This document shows, piece after piece, positions 7,426-16,963 of a stretch of 64,000 bases of DNA. The DNA comes from RGDT01 sp964630925 (GTDB lineage Bacteria > Planctomycetota > Planctomycetia > Gemmatales > Gemmataceae): the NCBI GenBank assembly GCA_964630925.1, contig CAZVZK010000003.1, positions 80,780-144,779 of the forward strand. Direction: 5' to 3'. The first letter of the stretch is position 1, and the number at the start of each line of letters is the position of its first letter. The position numbers and the translations under genes are program-made. The notes under the pieces were generated by a model, which saw only the letters and a list, made by a program, of their open reading frames with translations, searched no databases and was not told the DNA's origin.

Positions 7426-10400
7426 TCACCGCCCCCGCGGCGCCTGCCACAGCATCACCTTGCCGTCGTGCAGCGCCGCCGCCAGCCATCCCCCGTCCGG
7501 CGAGAACGCCACGGCGTTGGCCTGGTGCGTCAGACCCTTGAAGCAGCACAGCTCGTGGCCTGTCTCCACGTGCCACAGCCGCACCGTCCGGTCGTTGCCC
7601 GCCGACGCCAGCGTCCGCCCGTCCGGCGAGAACGCCACGCCCCCCACCCCGGCGTCGTGCCCGCCGATCACCCCGCGCGGCCGGAGCGTCTCGCGGTCCC
7701 AGAGCTTCGGCGTGCCGTCGGCGCCGCCCGTCGCCAGCATCTTGCCGTCCGGCGAGAAGGCCACGGCCCACACCCCTTGCGCGTCCCGCGCCTCCCGGAT
7801 GAGCACCCGCCCCGCCACGTCCCACAGGCGGACGGCCCGGTCGATGCCCACCGACGCCAGCACCGCCCCGTCCGGGGAGAACGCCACGCCGCGGGTGTGC
7901 AGCATGTCGGGACAGGCCAGGACGCCCAGCGGCCGGGCGGACGCGGCGTCCCAGAGCCGGACGACGTGGTCGCGGCCCCCCGAGGCGACCAGCCCGCCGC
8001 ACGGCGAGAAGGCGACGGCCCGCACGTTGGCCGTGTGCCCCTCCAGCGTGGCGACGGGCGCGCCGTCGGCCACGCGCCAGAGCCTCACCGTGTTGTCGTA
8101 GCTGCCGCTCGCCAGCATCCGCCCGTCCGCCGTCATCGCCACGCAACTGACCAGGGAGCCGTGCCCCTTCAAGACGTGCCGCTCGGCGCCCGTCGTCACG
8201 TCGAGCACCTTCAGCAGGTGGTCGTCACTGGAGGTGACCAGGGTGCGGCTGTCCGGCCCGAAGGCGACGCCCCACACCTCGTGGGTGTGCGCGGCCAGGC
8301 TGCGTTGGGCGGGGGCCGGCCAGGGCCTCCACACCCGGACGACGTGGTCGTTGCGGCCCTGCACCACCTCCGAGGCGTCGGCGTTCAGGGCGAAGCTGAA
8401 GAAGGCGTGGAACGGTTCATACGGCTCGCGGCGGGGCTTGCCCGTGGCCCGGTCCAGCAGGTGGAGCGCGCACTGCCGGGGCGGCACCTCCGCCAGCACC
8501 GCCAGGGTCTTGCCGTCGGCGGAGCAGGCCACCTGGCGTACGGGGTGCTTGCCCTCGTAGACAAGGGCCTCCTGGGCACCGGAGGACACGGCCCACAGCC
8601 GGGCCGTCCCGTCCCAGCTCCCCGTCAGAAGGGCCCCGTCCGGTGTGAAGGCGATGCTGTCGATCATCCGGGTGTGGGCGTCCCAGGCCTTTTTCGGCTC
8701 GCCGCGGGCCGCGTCCAGCACCACGATCCGCCCGGCCTCCGTGAGTAGCGTGCGGGTCGCGGCCGCCAGCGTCTGGCCGTCGGGAGAATAGGCGAGGGCG
8801 GTGGCCACCCCCGCCGACGGCAGTAGAAAGCGCTTCGTCCCTGCGGACGGCTGCCACAGGCACACCGCCCCGCGGCCGTCGGTGTTGACCCGCCCGAAAG
8901 CCACCGTCCGCCCGTCCGGCGACACCACGGCCGCGGACGCCGCCTCGGCCGTGTCGCGGAGCAGGGCGAGCTGGCGCCCGTCACGCCCCCAGACACGCAC
9001 CTCCGCCGCCCCGTTCTTCCGCCCCCACCCCACCTCGGTCTTGTTGATGGCCACGATGGAGCTGCCGTAGGGGAAGACGGCCAACGAATGCGGCTCCCTC
9101 TCGAAGCCGGCCAGGGTGGCCTGGAGGAGGCCCGTCTCACGGTCCCAGATCCTGACGGTGCGGTCGGCACTGGCCGAGGCGATGTAGTCGCCCTGGGGGG
9201 GCACCGCCACGGCCTCGATGGGGAACTGGTGGCCGCGCAGCCACAGGTCGTTCCGCGCCTGACCCCACAGGTAGCGCCAGGAGAATTCGCGCAGATCCTC
9301 CTCATCAGGCAGAGGCCGCTCGCGGTTGAGCACCTCGGCCATCAGGCCGACCTGCCCGTTGAGCATCAGCTCGCGGGCCAGGCGGATGTGGGCCGTGTAG
9401 CCCAGGCGGCGTGTCTCCGCGGCGCGTGCCCGTGCGATCTCGCGTTGCTCGTTGGCCTCGTCCACCTTCGCCTGGAGCTGGAGGTTCTTCGCCTCCATCT
9501 GGCGGTAGTGCCACAGGCCGGCCAGCCCCAGGCCGGCCAGGGCGAGCAGCACGGTGGCGCACAGCGCCGCCTCGGCGGGCCGGCGGCGGGCCCAGGCGAC
9601 GCCCTGTTCCCACAACGAGGGCAGACGCGCGGTGACGGGCTCGCCGCGAAGGTAGCGGCGGAGGTCGGCCGCCAGCTCGCCGGCGGTGGCATAGCGGCCC
9701 CGCGGACGCCTGTCCAGGCACTTGAGGCAGATGCTCTCCAGATCGCAGGGCAGGTCGGGGCGGTGGCGGCGCGGCGAGGGGGCGTCGTCGCCGCTGATCC
9801 GCCGCAGCAGCTCCAGGTCGGACGAGGCGGCGAACGGCGTCGTCAGCGTGAGCATCTCGTACAGGATCACGCCGAGGGCGTAGACGTCGGCGGCGGGGCC
9901 GATGTCGGCCCGGCGGCCCTCGACCTGCTCGGGGGCGGAGTAGCGCGGCGTGCCCAGGAGGGCGCCGGTGCGTGTGTCGTCCCCCTGCCCGTCGAGGAGC
10001 TTGGCGAGGCCGAAGTCGGTGATCTTCGGGGTGAGGCGGTCGGCGAGGAGGTCGGCCTCGGTGGCGGAGAAGGGGGCCTCGGGGCCGGAGGCCAGCGGCC
10101 CGGCCGGGGCGAGGAGGACGTTGGCGGGCTTGAGGTCGCGGTGGATGACGCCGCGCTGGTGGGCGTGATCGACGCCGTCGGCGAGGCGGGCGAGCAGGTG
10201 GGCCGCCGCCGCCGGCGGGACGGGGGCGGGGCGGCCGCGCAGCCAGCGGGAGAGGGAGGGGCCGGGGTTGTAGGGGCTGGTGATGTAGGAGATGCCGTTG
10301 ACCTCGCCGGCCTCCAGGACCGGGAGGATGTTGGGGTGCTCCAGGGCGGCGGCGGCGCGGCCCTCCAGGACGAAGCGGCGGCACCGCTCGGCGTTCAGCA

Positions 10401-10767
10401 GGCCCTCGGGCCGGGGGAGCTTGATGGCCACCTCGCGCCGCAGGAGGGGGTCGAAGGCCAGGAAGACGACGCCGAAGCCGCCCCGGCCCAGCTCCCGCCG
10501 TAGCGAGAAGCGTCCGAAGGGCACCTCGCCGTTCAGGCGGTTTGGTGGGATCGCCGCCGGGGGCCGGGGCCCCTCCGGTGCCAGGGCGGGGGTGTCGGGT
10601 AGCTCGAGACGCAGGCGGTCCAGGAGCCGCAGGCAATCGACGGCGGGCCGCAGCTCGCTGGGCACGCCCGGGGGCAGCTCTCCGCCGCCGGAGGTGGGGT
10701 ACGGGACGGCGTCGCAGGCCAAGAGGTACTCGGCGAACAGGGCGTCCCTGTCGAGGGGGGCCGTCAG
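7426..10767 (-). CDS. membrane serine/threonine protein kinase with WD40 C-terminus
   Basis: The protein is about 1113 residues. A short N-terminal region precedes a Hanks-type kinase domain (about 86-370) with P-loop ELGRGGFGVVF, invariant Lys in VAIKLP, catalytic HRDLKPAN, DFG in ITDFGLAKL and GTPRYSAPEQ in the activation segment, so it should be active. One transmembrane helix (LCATVLLALAGLGLAGLW) and a short coiled coil follow, then about 12 WD40 repeats (VAFSPDGRTLASAGNDRTVRLW type), probably a propeller outside the membrane. No ATG or GTG is available near the end of the sigma-factor gene. CTG at 10765-10767 overlapping its TGA (CTGA) is my best start; a TTG shortly downstream is an alternative. 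Coupling to an ECF sigma gene fits the planctomycete pattern of sigma factors working with kinases. Confidence 0.88.
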   Translation of the reverse strand: MTAPLDRDALFAEYLLACDAVPYPTSGGGELPPGVPSELRPAVDCLRLLDRLRLELPDTPALAPEGPRPPAAIPPNRLNGEVPFGRFSLRRELGRGGFGVVFLAFDPLLRREVAIKLPRPEGLLNAERCRRFVLEGRAAAALEHPNILPVLEAGEVNGISYITSPYNPGPSLSRWLRGRPAPVPPAAAAHLLARLADGVDHAHQRGVIHRDLKPANVLLAPAGPLASGPEAPFSATEADLLADRLTPKITDFGLAKLLDGQGDDTRTGALLGTPRYSAPEQVEGRRADIGPAADVYALGVILYEMLTLTTPFAASSDLELLRRISGDDAPSPRRHRPDLPCDLESICLKCLDRRPRGRYATAGELAADLRRYLRGEPVTARLPSLWEQGVAWARRRPAEAALCATVLLALAGLGLAGLWHYRQMEAKNLQLQAKVDEANEQREIARARAAETRRLGYTAHIRLARELMLNGQVGLMAEVLNRERPLPDEEDLREFSWRYLWGQARNDLWLRGHQFPIEAVAVPPQGDYIASASADRTVRIWDRETGLLQATLAGFEREPHSLAVFPYGSSIVAINKTEVGWGRKNGAAEVRVWGRDGRQLALLRDTAEAASAAVVSPDGRTVAFGRVNTDGRGAVCLWQPSAGTKRFLLPSAGVATALAYSPDGQTLAAATRTLLTEAGRIVVLDAARGEPKKAWDAHTRMIDSIAFTPDGALLTGSWDGTARLWAVSSGAQEALVYEGKHPVRQVACSADGKTLAVLAEVPPRQCALHLLDRATGKPRREPYEPFHAFFSFALNADASEVVQGRNDHVVRVWRPWPAPAQRSLAAHTHEVWGVAFGPDSRTLVTSSDDHLLKVLDVTTGAERHVLKGHGSLVSCVAMTADGRMLASGSYDNTVRLWRVADGAPVATLEGHTANVRAVAFSPCGGLVASGGRDHVVRLWDAASARPLGVLACPDMLHTRGVAFSPDGAVLASVGIDRAVRLWDVAGRVLIREARDAQGVWAVAFSPDGKMLATGGADGTPKLWDRETLRPRGVIGGHDAGVGGVAFSPDGRTLASAGNDRTVRLWHVETGHELCCFKGLTHQANAVAFSPDGGWLAAALHDGKVMLWQAPRGR

Positions 10768-11342
10768 GGCGGAGTGATCCGGCGCTGCAGCTCCTGGATC
10801 GCCCGGGCCCAGATCCGCTGGACGGCCTTCTCTGGCCGGTTCAGGTGCAGGGCGATCGCCCTGAACGGCTGGCGTTCCAGGCTCCGCCATACGATCACCT
10901 CGCGGTACGGGGACGGCAACTGGTCGAGGACGGCCTGCAGGCGGAAGAGCTGCTCCCTGGAGATCGCGTCCTCGATGGGTACCGGGGCCACCGCCGGGGC
11001 GGGGGGCCCCATGGGGCATTCGCGAGTCACGTCGCGTTTGGACACGTCGCGGAAATGGCGGCGGAAGTTCGCCAGGTTGTTCAACAGGATGCGGCGGAGC
11101 CAGCCGAGCAGCTCGCCCTCGGTCCGGCCGCGGAAGTCCTGGATCGACAGGTGGGCCTCCAGGAACGTCTCCTGCACCAGGTCGGACCCGCCGGCCTTGC
11201 TCTGGAGATCCAGGTCCATCTCCTCGTTGGCGAGGCTCAGGAGATAGGGGCGGAAGGCGTCGAGCAGGGCCCCGGCCGCTTCGGGACACCCTTGCTGTGC
11301 GCGGAAGAGCAAGGCCTCGAATTGCCTCGGATCCGGGGGCAC
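10764..11342 (-). CDS. ECF sigma factor coupled to a serine/threonine kinase
   Basis: The 192-residue product has sigma region 2 (FRPYLLSLANEEMD, then DLVQETFLEAH and GWLRRILLNNLANFRRHF) and region 4 (LDQLPSPYREVIVWRSLE, then FRAIALHLNRPEKAVQRIWA). I chose the GTG at 11340-11342 because GAGGG lies six bases before it and the protein then starts in the usual way (VPPDPRQFEALLFRAQ). An ATG pair at 11397-11402 would add 20 residues but has no clear ribosome site. The stop TGA overlaps the presumed start of the downstream kinase. No anti-sigma gene is present. ECF groups linked to kinases are known in planctomycetes, so phosphorylation may control it; that is inference. Confidence 0.88.
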   Translation of the reverse strand: MPPDPRQFEALLFRAQQGCPEAAGALLDAFRPYLLSLANEEMDLDLQSKAGGSDLVQETFLEAHLSIQDFRGRTEGELLGWLRRILLNNLANFRRHFRDVSKRDVTRECPMGPPAPAVAPVPIEDAISREQLFRLQAVLDQLPSPYREVIVWRSLERQPFRAIALHLNRPEKAVQRIWARAIQELQRRITPP

Positions 11343-11524
11343 CTGTTTCCCTCGCGGGTGGGAGGTTAAAGGCGGTGGGTGGAAGGTGTGTGGTGTCATC
11401 ATACCGCCCGAGGCGGGGCTGGGCAACCGCCCAGCCGCCCTGTCCGTGGGGGTGGCCTGCCTGGGCGAGCGAGGCTTGGCGGGGTCGGTGAGCCACCCGC
11501 GCGGTGGCCGGGCGTGGCCCGCCA

Positions 11525-12202
11525 TCACGGGCCCCATGGCCCTCGGGCGCCCACGTCGCCCAGCGGAAGTTGTGCGAGCGCCTGGCGCGTGTCCCCCACG
11601 CCGTGCCGCAGTTTGGCCACCGCGCCCAGCCCCATCGCGTAGCGGATGTGCCCCTCGCCGTGGGCGGCCTTGAGCGCCGCCGCCGCCTTCTCCGCCAGAG
11701 GCAGGCCCTCGGCCGCCTTCCCCGCATAGTAGAGGCCGAGGGCCTTCAAGGACTGCTCCCACGCCCGTTCGGCGGCCTCCCGCTCGGCGGGGGTACGTGT
11801 CCGGTCCCGCTCCGCGTCCTTCAGCCTCCCCCGCACGTCAACCGTCTTCCAGTGATCCGGGCCGTACAGCCCCGCGTGTGCCTCCGCCAGCCTCCGCAGG
11901 CTCTCGATGTGCTCGCGCCACTCGCCACGCGTCCTGTGGGCCGCCACCAGATAGCCGAGTGACTTGATCGTCGCGGTGTGGCTGAGGCCGACCACCCGGG
12001 CGTCGATCTCGACCACCTTCTTGAGCGTCGCGAGGCCCTCGTCGCGCCGGCCGGCCATCCACGCCGCATAGCCCTTGTCGTAGATGGCCGTGTGCTCGCG
12101 CAGGATCTTCGCCTGTTCCGCCGTCAGCGGCACGATGGGGCCGACGGCCCCCGCCGACGGGACGGCCACCACCAGGAGCCGGAGTAGAAGACGAGCCATC
12201 AT
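11525..12202 (-). CDS. TPR-CHAT N-terminal stub, no CHAT domain
   Basis: This 225-residue frame begins with MMARLLLRLLVVAVPSAGAVG (signal-like). It then follows the N-terminal region of the TPR-CHAT proteins: LTAEQAKILREHTAIYDKG, GRRDEGLATLKKVVEIDARVVG, YGPDHWKTVDVRGRLKDAE and one TPR (YYAGKAAEGLPLAEKAAAALK..HGEGHIRYAMGLGAVAKL). It then runs out into unrelated GP-rich sequence (DVGARGPWGP) and stops. It lies 43 bases behind the 1520-residue TPR-CHAT gene on the same strand. Either it is a decayed copy whose repeats and CHAT domain are gone, or a deliberate short version that still binds what the N-terminal region binds. The abrupt loss of similarity favours decay. Confidence 0.6.
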   Translation of the reverse strand: MMARLLLRLLVVAVPSAGAVGPIVPLTAEQAKILREHTAIYDKGYAAWMAGRRDEGLATLKKVVEIDARVVGLSHTATIKSLGYLVAAHRTRGEWREHIESLRRLAEAHAGLYGPDHWKTVDVRGRLKDAERDRTRTPAEREAAERAWEQSLKALGLYYAGKAAEGLPLAEKAAAALKAAHGEGHIRYAMGLGAVAKLRHGVGDTRQALAQLPLGDVGARGPWGP

Positions 12203-12245
12203 CCACCCCAGTACACGCCGCAGATATCAGGTGCGGGCTGACGAC

Positions 12246-15200
12246 TCAGCGCCAGTCGCCCGACAGCACGAAACCCGCCCAGTAGTACGGGGGCGCGCGG
12301 CGGGCGCCCCTCTCGGCGTCGAGCTCGCGCACCGTGCCGCGCGGCTTGCCGTCAAGCGCCTCGCCGCGCATCATCGCGAGCTGGGAGCGGCGGAGTGCCT
12401 CGACGCGGGGGAGCGGCGCCTTGGCGTCCCAGGCGAGCTTGTAGAAGTCGCTCATCAACTGCTGCGTGGCCTTGTCGTCCACCTTCCACAACGAGGCGAC
12501 CACGCCCCTCGCCCCCGCGGCGGCGAAGGCGCGCTGCATGCCGAGGATCCCCTCGCCGCTGGCCACCTTGCCCAGGCCCGTCTCGCACGCCGAAAGGACG
12601 GCCAGCTCGAGCCTGGAGAGGTCCATCTCGGAGACCTCGAGGGCGGTGAGGATGCCGTCCTCCTCTCCCGCCTTGGGCTCGCGGTTGGCCCCGGCGAAGG
12701 CGAGGCCGGACAGCAACAGCGGGTGCCAGCCCGTGGGCTCCTTGGGCTCGCCGGGACGGCCCTTCCGCGCCGGGCCGGCGAGGCTCTTGACGGTCTCCGG
12801 GGCGAAGAAGCCGTGTGTCGCCAGGTGGGCGTATCTCACCTCGGCCATCGCGGCGCGGACGGCCCGGGCCGTGGCCTTCGTCGAGGAGAGCTCCGTGAGC
12901 TGCCCCCCCTTGAAGTATCCGGCGAACGACCTGGCGATGGAACGTGTCTCGACGGCGGTGCCCGGCAGCGCCGCCCAGGCGCGGGGGATGTCCAGCGGCG
13001 CGCCCCTCGTGTCCGCCAGGGTCGGCGTGCCGCCGTCGTAATCGATGCCGCCGGCCGTCAGCAGTGACGGCGCGAGGCGCTGCCCCTCGGCCACCGGCTT
13101 CATCATCTCCGGGATGGCCGACGGCACGGGGACGACCGCGACGGCCACGTCCTCGATCAGGTAACTGCCTTTCTTCGAACCGGGCAGTGCGGCGAAGGGC
13201 ACCGTGCCCAGCACGCCGTCGGGCGAGATGAGGACCACCTTGGCCCCCACCAGGTGCTTCGCCAGCGGCGCCCAGATGAGCCGCCCGAGGGCCGCGCCGG
13301 TGCCGCCTTCGGGCCGGCGACCCACGAGGTGCCGTCGCCACGCCTGGACGGCCGACTCGACATCGTCGGCGTCGGCCCCCAGATCGACCCTCGCGGCGGG
13401 CTTGCCCTTGCGGTGGATGAACGCGACGATCTCGTTCTTGGAGACGAGGTAATCGACGAGGGCGGCCCCCTCGGGGAGCGCGGCGGCGAGGCCGGCCGCG
13501 TCGGGGCGTCCCTTGTCGCGTTCGGCCTGGAAGGCCTCGGAGAGTTTGGCGAGGTCGGCCTGGGCGTCGTCCTGCTCCTTCTCCAGGGCGGCCAGCTTCT
13601 CCCTTGTGGCCGTCGGCGAGAGCCGCAACGCCGCGAGCCGGCGCGTGACGGACTGGAGCCGTGCGGAGGCGTCCCTGGTCTCGGGATCGCCCGCGAGGCG
13701 GAGGAAGAGGCGGCGCTGCTGCTGACGCAGGAGGATGGCGCCCTTCCAGGCGAGGACGTGGGCGGCCGCCGGCGGGTACTTCGGCCCATCGGGGATCGCC
13801 AGGCGCACGTCGAGTCGGTCGCGGGCGGCGGCGGCGGCGAATTGCTGTCGGTCGGACTGCACGGAGGCGTTACCCCGCAGGTGGGCCAACGTGAGCGCCA
13901 GAGACTCCTCCGCCAGGGGGAGCGCCGCCTTGTGGTCCCCCATCACCGAGTGCAGGGCGGCGAGGTTGTTGAGGATGTTGGCGTAATCGGGGTGCTTGTC
14001 CCCCAGCACCTCCTTGGCGAGCGCCAACGCCTGCTTGTACAGGGGGAGCGCCGTCTTGTGGTCGCCCATCTCCTTGTGCATCATGGCGAGGTTGTTGAGG
14101 CCGAGGGCGTAGTGGGGGTGCTTCTCGCCCAGCGCCTCCTTGTTGATCGCCTGGGCCTTCTCGTACAGGGGCAGTGCCGCCTTGCGGTCCCCCATCGCCG
14201 AGTGCAGGGAGGCGAGGTTGTTGAGGCTGGCGGCGTAACGGGGGTGACTCTCACCCAGGACCTCCTTGTGAATCGCCAGTGCCTGCTTGAACAGGGGCAA
14301 CGCCGCCTTGTTCTCCTCCATCGACTCGTGCAGCATGGCGAGATTGTTGAGGCTTTCGGCGTAGGCGCGGTGCCTGTCCCCAAGCACCTCCTTGCGGATC
14401 GCCAACGCCTGCCTGTGGAGTGGGAGTGCCGCCTTGTGGTCACCCATCTTCTCATGCAAGATGGCGAGGTTGTTGAGGCTGGTGGCGTAGGCGGGGTGTT
14501 TCTCCCCCAGCGCGTCCTTGCGGATCGCCAACGCTTGCTTGAAAAGGGGCAGTGCCGCCTTGTGGCCCCCCATCGCCGAGTGCAGGCTCGCCAGACTATC
14601 GAGGCTGGAAGCGTAATCGGGGTGTTTGTCCCCCAGGACCTCCTTGCGGAGCGCCAGGGCCTGCTGGCAAAGGGGCATCGCCGCCTTGTGGTCGGCCAGT
14701 GTCTCGTGCAGACCGGCGAGGCTGTCGAGGCTCTTGCCGTAGTCCGGGTGCTTGTCCCCCAGGACCTCCTTGCGGATCGCCATCGCCTGCTTGTAGAGGA
14801 TCAGCGCCGCCTTGTTGTCGCCCATCTCCTGGAGCAGCATGGCGAGGTTGTCGAGGTTGTTGGCGTAGTCGGGGTGCCTCTCCCCCAGCGCCTCCTTGGT
14901 GAGCGCCAACGCCCGCCGCGACAGCGGGAGTGCCGCCTTGCGGTCCCCCATCGACTCATGCAGTTGGGCGAGGTTGTTCAGGGTGGATGCGTAGTCGGGG
15001 TGCCTCTCCCCCTGGACTTCCTTGCGGAGCGCCAGAGCCTCTTCGTAGAGGGCCAGGGCCGTTTTGTAGTCCCCCACCGTCTTGTGCATCATGGCGAGGT
15101 TGTTGAGGCTGGAGACGTAGTCGGGGTGCCTCTCACCCAGCGCCTCCTTGCGGATCGCCAACGCCTGCCTGAACAGGGGCAACGCCGCCTTGTACTCCCC

Positions 15201-16808
15201 CATCAGCCGGTGCAGGAAGGCGAGGTTGTTGAGGCTCGTGGCGTAGTCGGGGTGGCGAGCGCCGAGCAGCTCCTTGCTCAGCGCCAACGCCTGCCTGGAC
15301 AGGGGCAGCGCCGCCTTGTACTCCCCCATCGCCTGATGCATGGCGGCGACGTTGCTCAGGCTGTGGGCGTACTCGGGGTGCCTCTCCCCGTGCAGCTCCT
15401 TGCGCAGCGCCAACGCCTGCTTGAACAGGGGCAGCGCCGCCTTCTGTTCCCCCATCGCATAGTGGATGCCCGCGAGACAACTGAGGCTGTTGGCGTAGTC
15501 AGGGTGCCTCTCGCCCAGCACCTCCTTGCGCAGCTCCAGCGCCTGCCTGCACAGGATCAGAGCGGCCTTGTGGTCCCTCATCGCCTCGTGCAGCATGGCG
15601 AGGTTGTTCAGGCTCGTGGCGTAGGAGGGGTGTCTGTCCCCACGTGCCTCCTTGGTGAGCGTCAGTGCCTGCTTGAACAGGGGCAACGCCGCCTCGTTGT
15701 CCCCCATCGCCTTGTAAAGCCCGGCGAGGTTGTTGAGGCTCTGGGAGTAGTGGCGGTGCTTGTCCCCCAGCACCTCCTTGCGCAGCGCCAACGCCTGTTT
15801 GTAGAGGGGTAGCGCCGCCTTGTGGTCACCCATCGCCTCGTGCAGCATGGCGAGGCTGTTTATGCTTTCCGCGTATTGTGGGTGCTTGTCCCCCAGTACG
15901 TCCTTGCGCAGCGCCAAGGCCTGCTGGAACAGGGGGAGGGCCGCCTTGTAGTCCCCCATCGTCTTGTGCATCTCGGCGATGCTGTCGAGGCTCGTGGCGT
16001 AGTCGGGGTGCCTCCCCCCCAAGGCCGCCTTGCGGGCCGCCGCCGCTTGCTTGTGGAGGGACAGCGCCGACTCGTGGTCCCTCATGGCCTTGTGGAGGTC
16101 CGCGAGGTTGTTGAGACTTTGGGCGTAGTCGGGGTGCCTCTCACCCAGCACCTCCTTGCGGATCGCCAACGCCTGCCTGTAGAGGGGCAGCGCCCCCTCG
16201 TGGTCCTTCAGGATGACATGCAGTAACGAGGCGAGGTTATGGAGGCTCTCGGCGTACTCGGGGTGCCTCTCACCCAGCACCTCCTTGCGCAGCGCCAACA
16301 CCTGCCTCTCGAGGGGGACGGCCTTCGCCGATTCGCCATCGCGGTGCAACGCGAGCCCTTGCATCCTCAACGCCAGCGCCCGTCGCAGCGCCTCCCGCTG
16401 CTCCGCCGTCCGCCTCTGCTGCGCCAACGTCTCCTCCGACCTCAGCCGGGCGTCCACCGCCTTCCAGTGCCCTCCCCCCCAGAGCTTCGCCTGGACCCGC
16501 GCCGCCCTCTCGAAGTGCCCCGCCGCCCGGTCCCAGCGTCCCTGCGCCTCTTCCCACGAGGCCAGCCAGGATGACGCCGCATGAATGATTCGGCCGTCAT
16601 GCCCATGCAGGCCCTGGAAGACGGCCCGGGCCTTCTCCATGGTGGCGATGGCCTCCTCGCGGGCCCCCGCCTGCCACTCCCGCCGCGCCTTGTGGAACAG
16701 CGTGGCCCCTTCGGCGTCCACCTTCGCCTGCTCCGGTGTGAGTACCGGCGGTGGCGCGGCCGCGCCGGCCACCCCCGCCATCACCGCCGACAGCAGCAAC
16801 GCTCGCAT
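12246..16808 (-). CDS. giant TPR-CHAT protein, 19 TPRs, 1520 aa
   Basis: The ATG at 16808 has GGAGGGG upstream and starts a signal-peptide-like MRALLLSAVMAGVAGAAAPPP; upstream in-frame codons lack both. The N-terminal region (LTPEQAKVDAEGATLFHKA) resembles the stub at 11525. Nineteen almost perfect 42-residue TPRs of the kinesin-light-chain type follow (about residues 155-970; consensus ALPLYKQALALRKEVLGD, then HPDYAxSLNNLAxLHxAMGD). After a helical linker the CHAT domain carries His1332 (HLATHGFF) and Cys1408 (LSACETGLG), so the catalytic pair is intact. The C-terminus SGDWR is shared within the family. The array probably forms a long superhelix that recruits a partner to a caspase-like peptidase. 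Its substrate and trigger cannot be read from the sequence. Confidence 0.9.
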   Translation of the reverse strand: MRALLLSAVMAGVAGAAAPPPVLTPEQAKVDAEGATLFHKARREWQAGAREEAIATMEKARAVFQGLHGHDGRIIHAASSWLASWEEAQGRWDRAAGHFERAARVQAKLWGGGHWKAVDARLRSEETLAQQRRTAEQREALRRALALRMQGLALHRDGESAKAVPLERQVLALRKEVLGERHPEYAESLHNLASLLHVILKDHEGALPLYRQALAIRKEVLGERHPDYAQSLNNLADLHKAMRDHESALSLHKQAAAARKAALGGRHPDYATSLDSIAEMHKTMGDYKAALPLFQQALALRKDVLGDKHPQYAESINSLAMLHEAMGDHKAALPLYKQALALRKEVLGDKHRHYSQSLNNLAGLYKAMGDNEAALPLFKQALTLTKEARGDRHPSYATSLNNLAMLHEAMRDHKAALILCRQALELRKEVLGERHPDYANSLSCLAGIHYAMGEQKAALPLFKQALALRKELHGERHPEYAHSLSNVAAMHQAMGEYKAALPLSRQALALSKELLGARHPDYATSLNNLAFLHRLMGEYKAALPLFRQALAIRKEALGERHPDYVSSLNNLAMMHKTVGDYKTALALYEEALALRKEVQGERHPDYASTLNNLAQLHESMGDRKAALPLSRRALALTKEALGERHPDYANNLDNLAMLLQEMGDNKAALILYKQAMAIRKEVLGDKHPDYGKSLDSLAGLHETLADHKAAMPLCQQALALRKEVLGDKHPDYASSLDSLASLHSAMGGHKAALPLFKQALAIRKDALGEKHPAYATSLNNLAILHEKMGDHKAALPLHRQALAIRKEVLGDRHRAYAESLNNLAMLHESMEENKAALPLFKQALAIHKEVLGESHPRYAASLNNLASLHSAMGDRKAALPLYEKAQAINKEALGEKHPHYALGLNNLAMMHKEMGDHKTALPLYKQALALAKEVLGDKHPDYANILNNLAALHSVMGDHKAALPLAEESLALTLAHLRGNASVQSDRQQFAAAAARDRLDVRLAIPDGPKYPPAAAHVLAWKGAILLRQQQRRLFLRLAGDPETRDASARLQSVTRRLAALRLSPTATREKLAALEKEQDDAQADLAKLSEAFQAERDKGRPDAAGLAAALPEGAALVDYLVSKNEIVAFIHRKGKPAARVDLGADADDVESAVQAWRRHLVGRRPEGGTGAALGRLIWAPLAKHLVGAKVVLISPDGVLGTVPFAALPGSKKGSYLIEDVAVAVVPVPSAIPEMMKPVAEGQRLAPSLLTAGGIDYDGGTPTLADTRGAPLDIPRAWAALPGTAVETRSIARSFAGYFKGGQLTELSSTKATARAVRAAMAEVRYAHLATHGFFAPETVKSLAGPARKGRPGEPKEPTGWHPLLLSGLAFAGANREPKAGEEDGILTALEVSEMDLSRLELAVLSACETGLGKVASGEGILGMQRAFAAAGARGVVASLWKVDDKATQQLMSDFYKLAWDAKAPLPRVEALRRSQLAMMRGEALDGKPRGTVRELDAERGARRAPPYYWAGFVLSGDWR
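13890..16340 (-). repeat. 126-bp tandem repeats encoding the TPR array
   Basis: About 19 tandem copies of a 126-bp unit, each coding one 42-residue TPR, with long stretches near-identical between neighbours (for example the recurring CACCTCCTTGCGCAGCGCCA-type segment). Such similarity suggests recent expansion and continuing unequal crossover or gene conversion. Boundaries are approximate. Confidence 0.85.
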
Positions 16809-16963
16809 CGGAGCCCCTCCAGCCCATCCTTTCCCACAGGATAACGGACACTCCTCGCTGGGGCTACATCCGGAGGGCCGTTTCGGAGGGGGGCACCGCT
16901 GGAGGCGGGGTTGGATCGCCGGGGCGATTCGTTGCCGTCGCGTGGGGGGGGGTGTGAGGGGGT

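Noticed and set aside
13254..15812. 852-codon plus-strand open frame opposite the TPR repeats
   Set aside because: It mirrors the 126-bp repeat (HGEVVEAxGVVGV units) and lacks ribosome site, signal or family; it is an antisense shadow of the TPR array.
13890..16340. Regularly spaced repeats that might be a CRISPR array
   Set aside because: The 126-bp period equals 42 codons, the frame is open throughout and each unit is a TPR; there are no short identical repeats with unique spacers.
2190..16808. TPR-CHAT proteins as parts of a type III-E CRISPR (Craspase) or gasdermin defence system
   Set aside because: No gRAMP/Cas7-11, CRISPR array or gasdermin gene is in the window, and the proteins carry signal-like N-termini.
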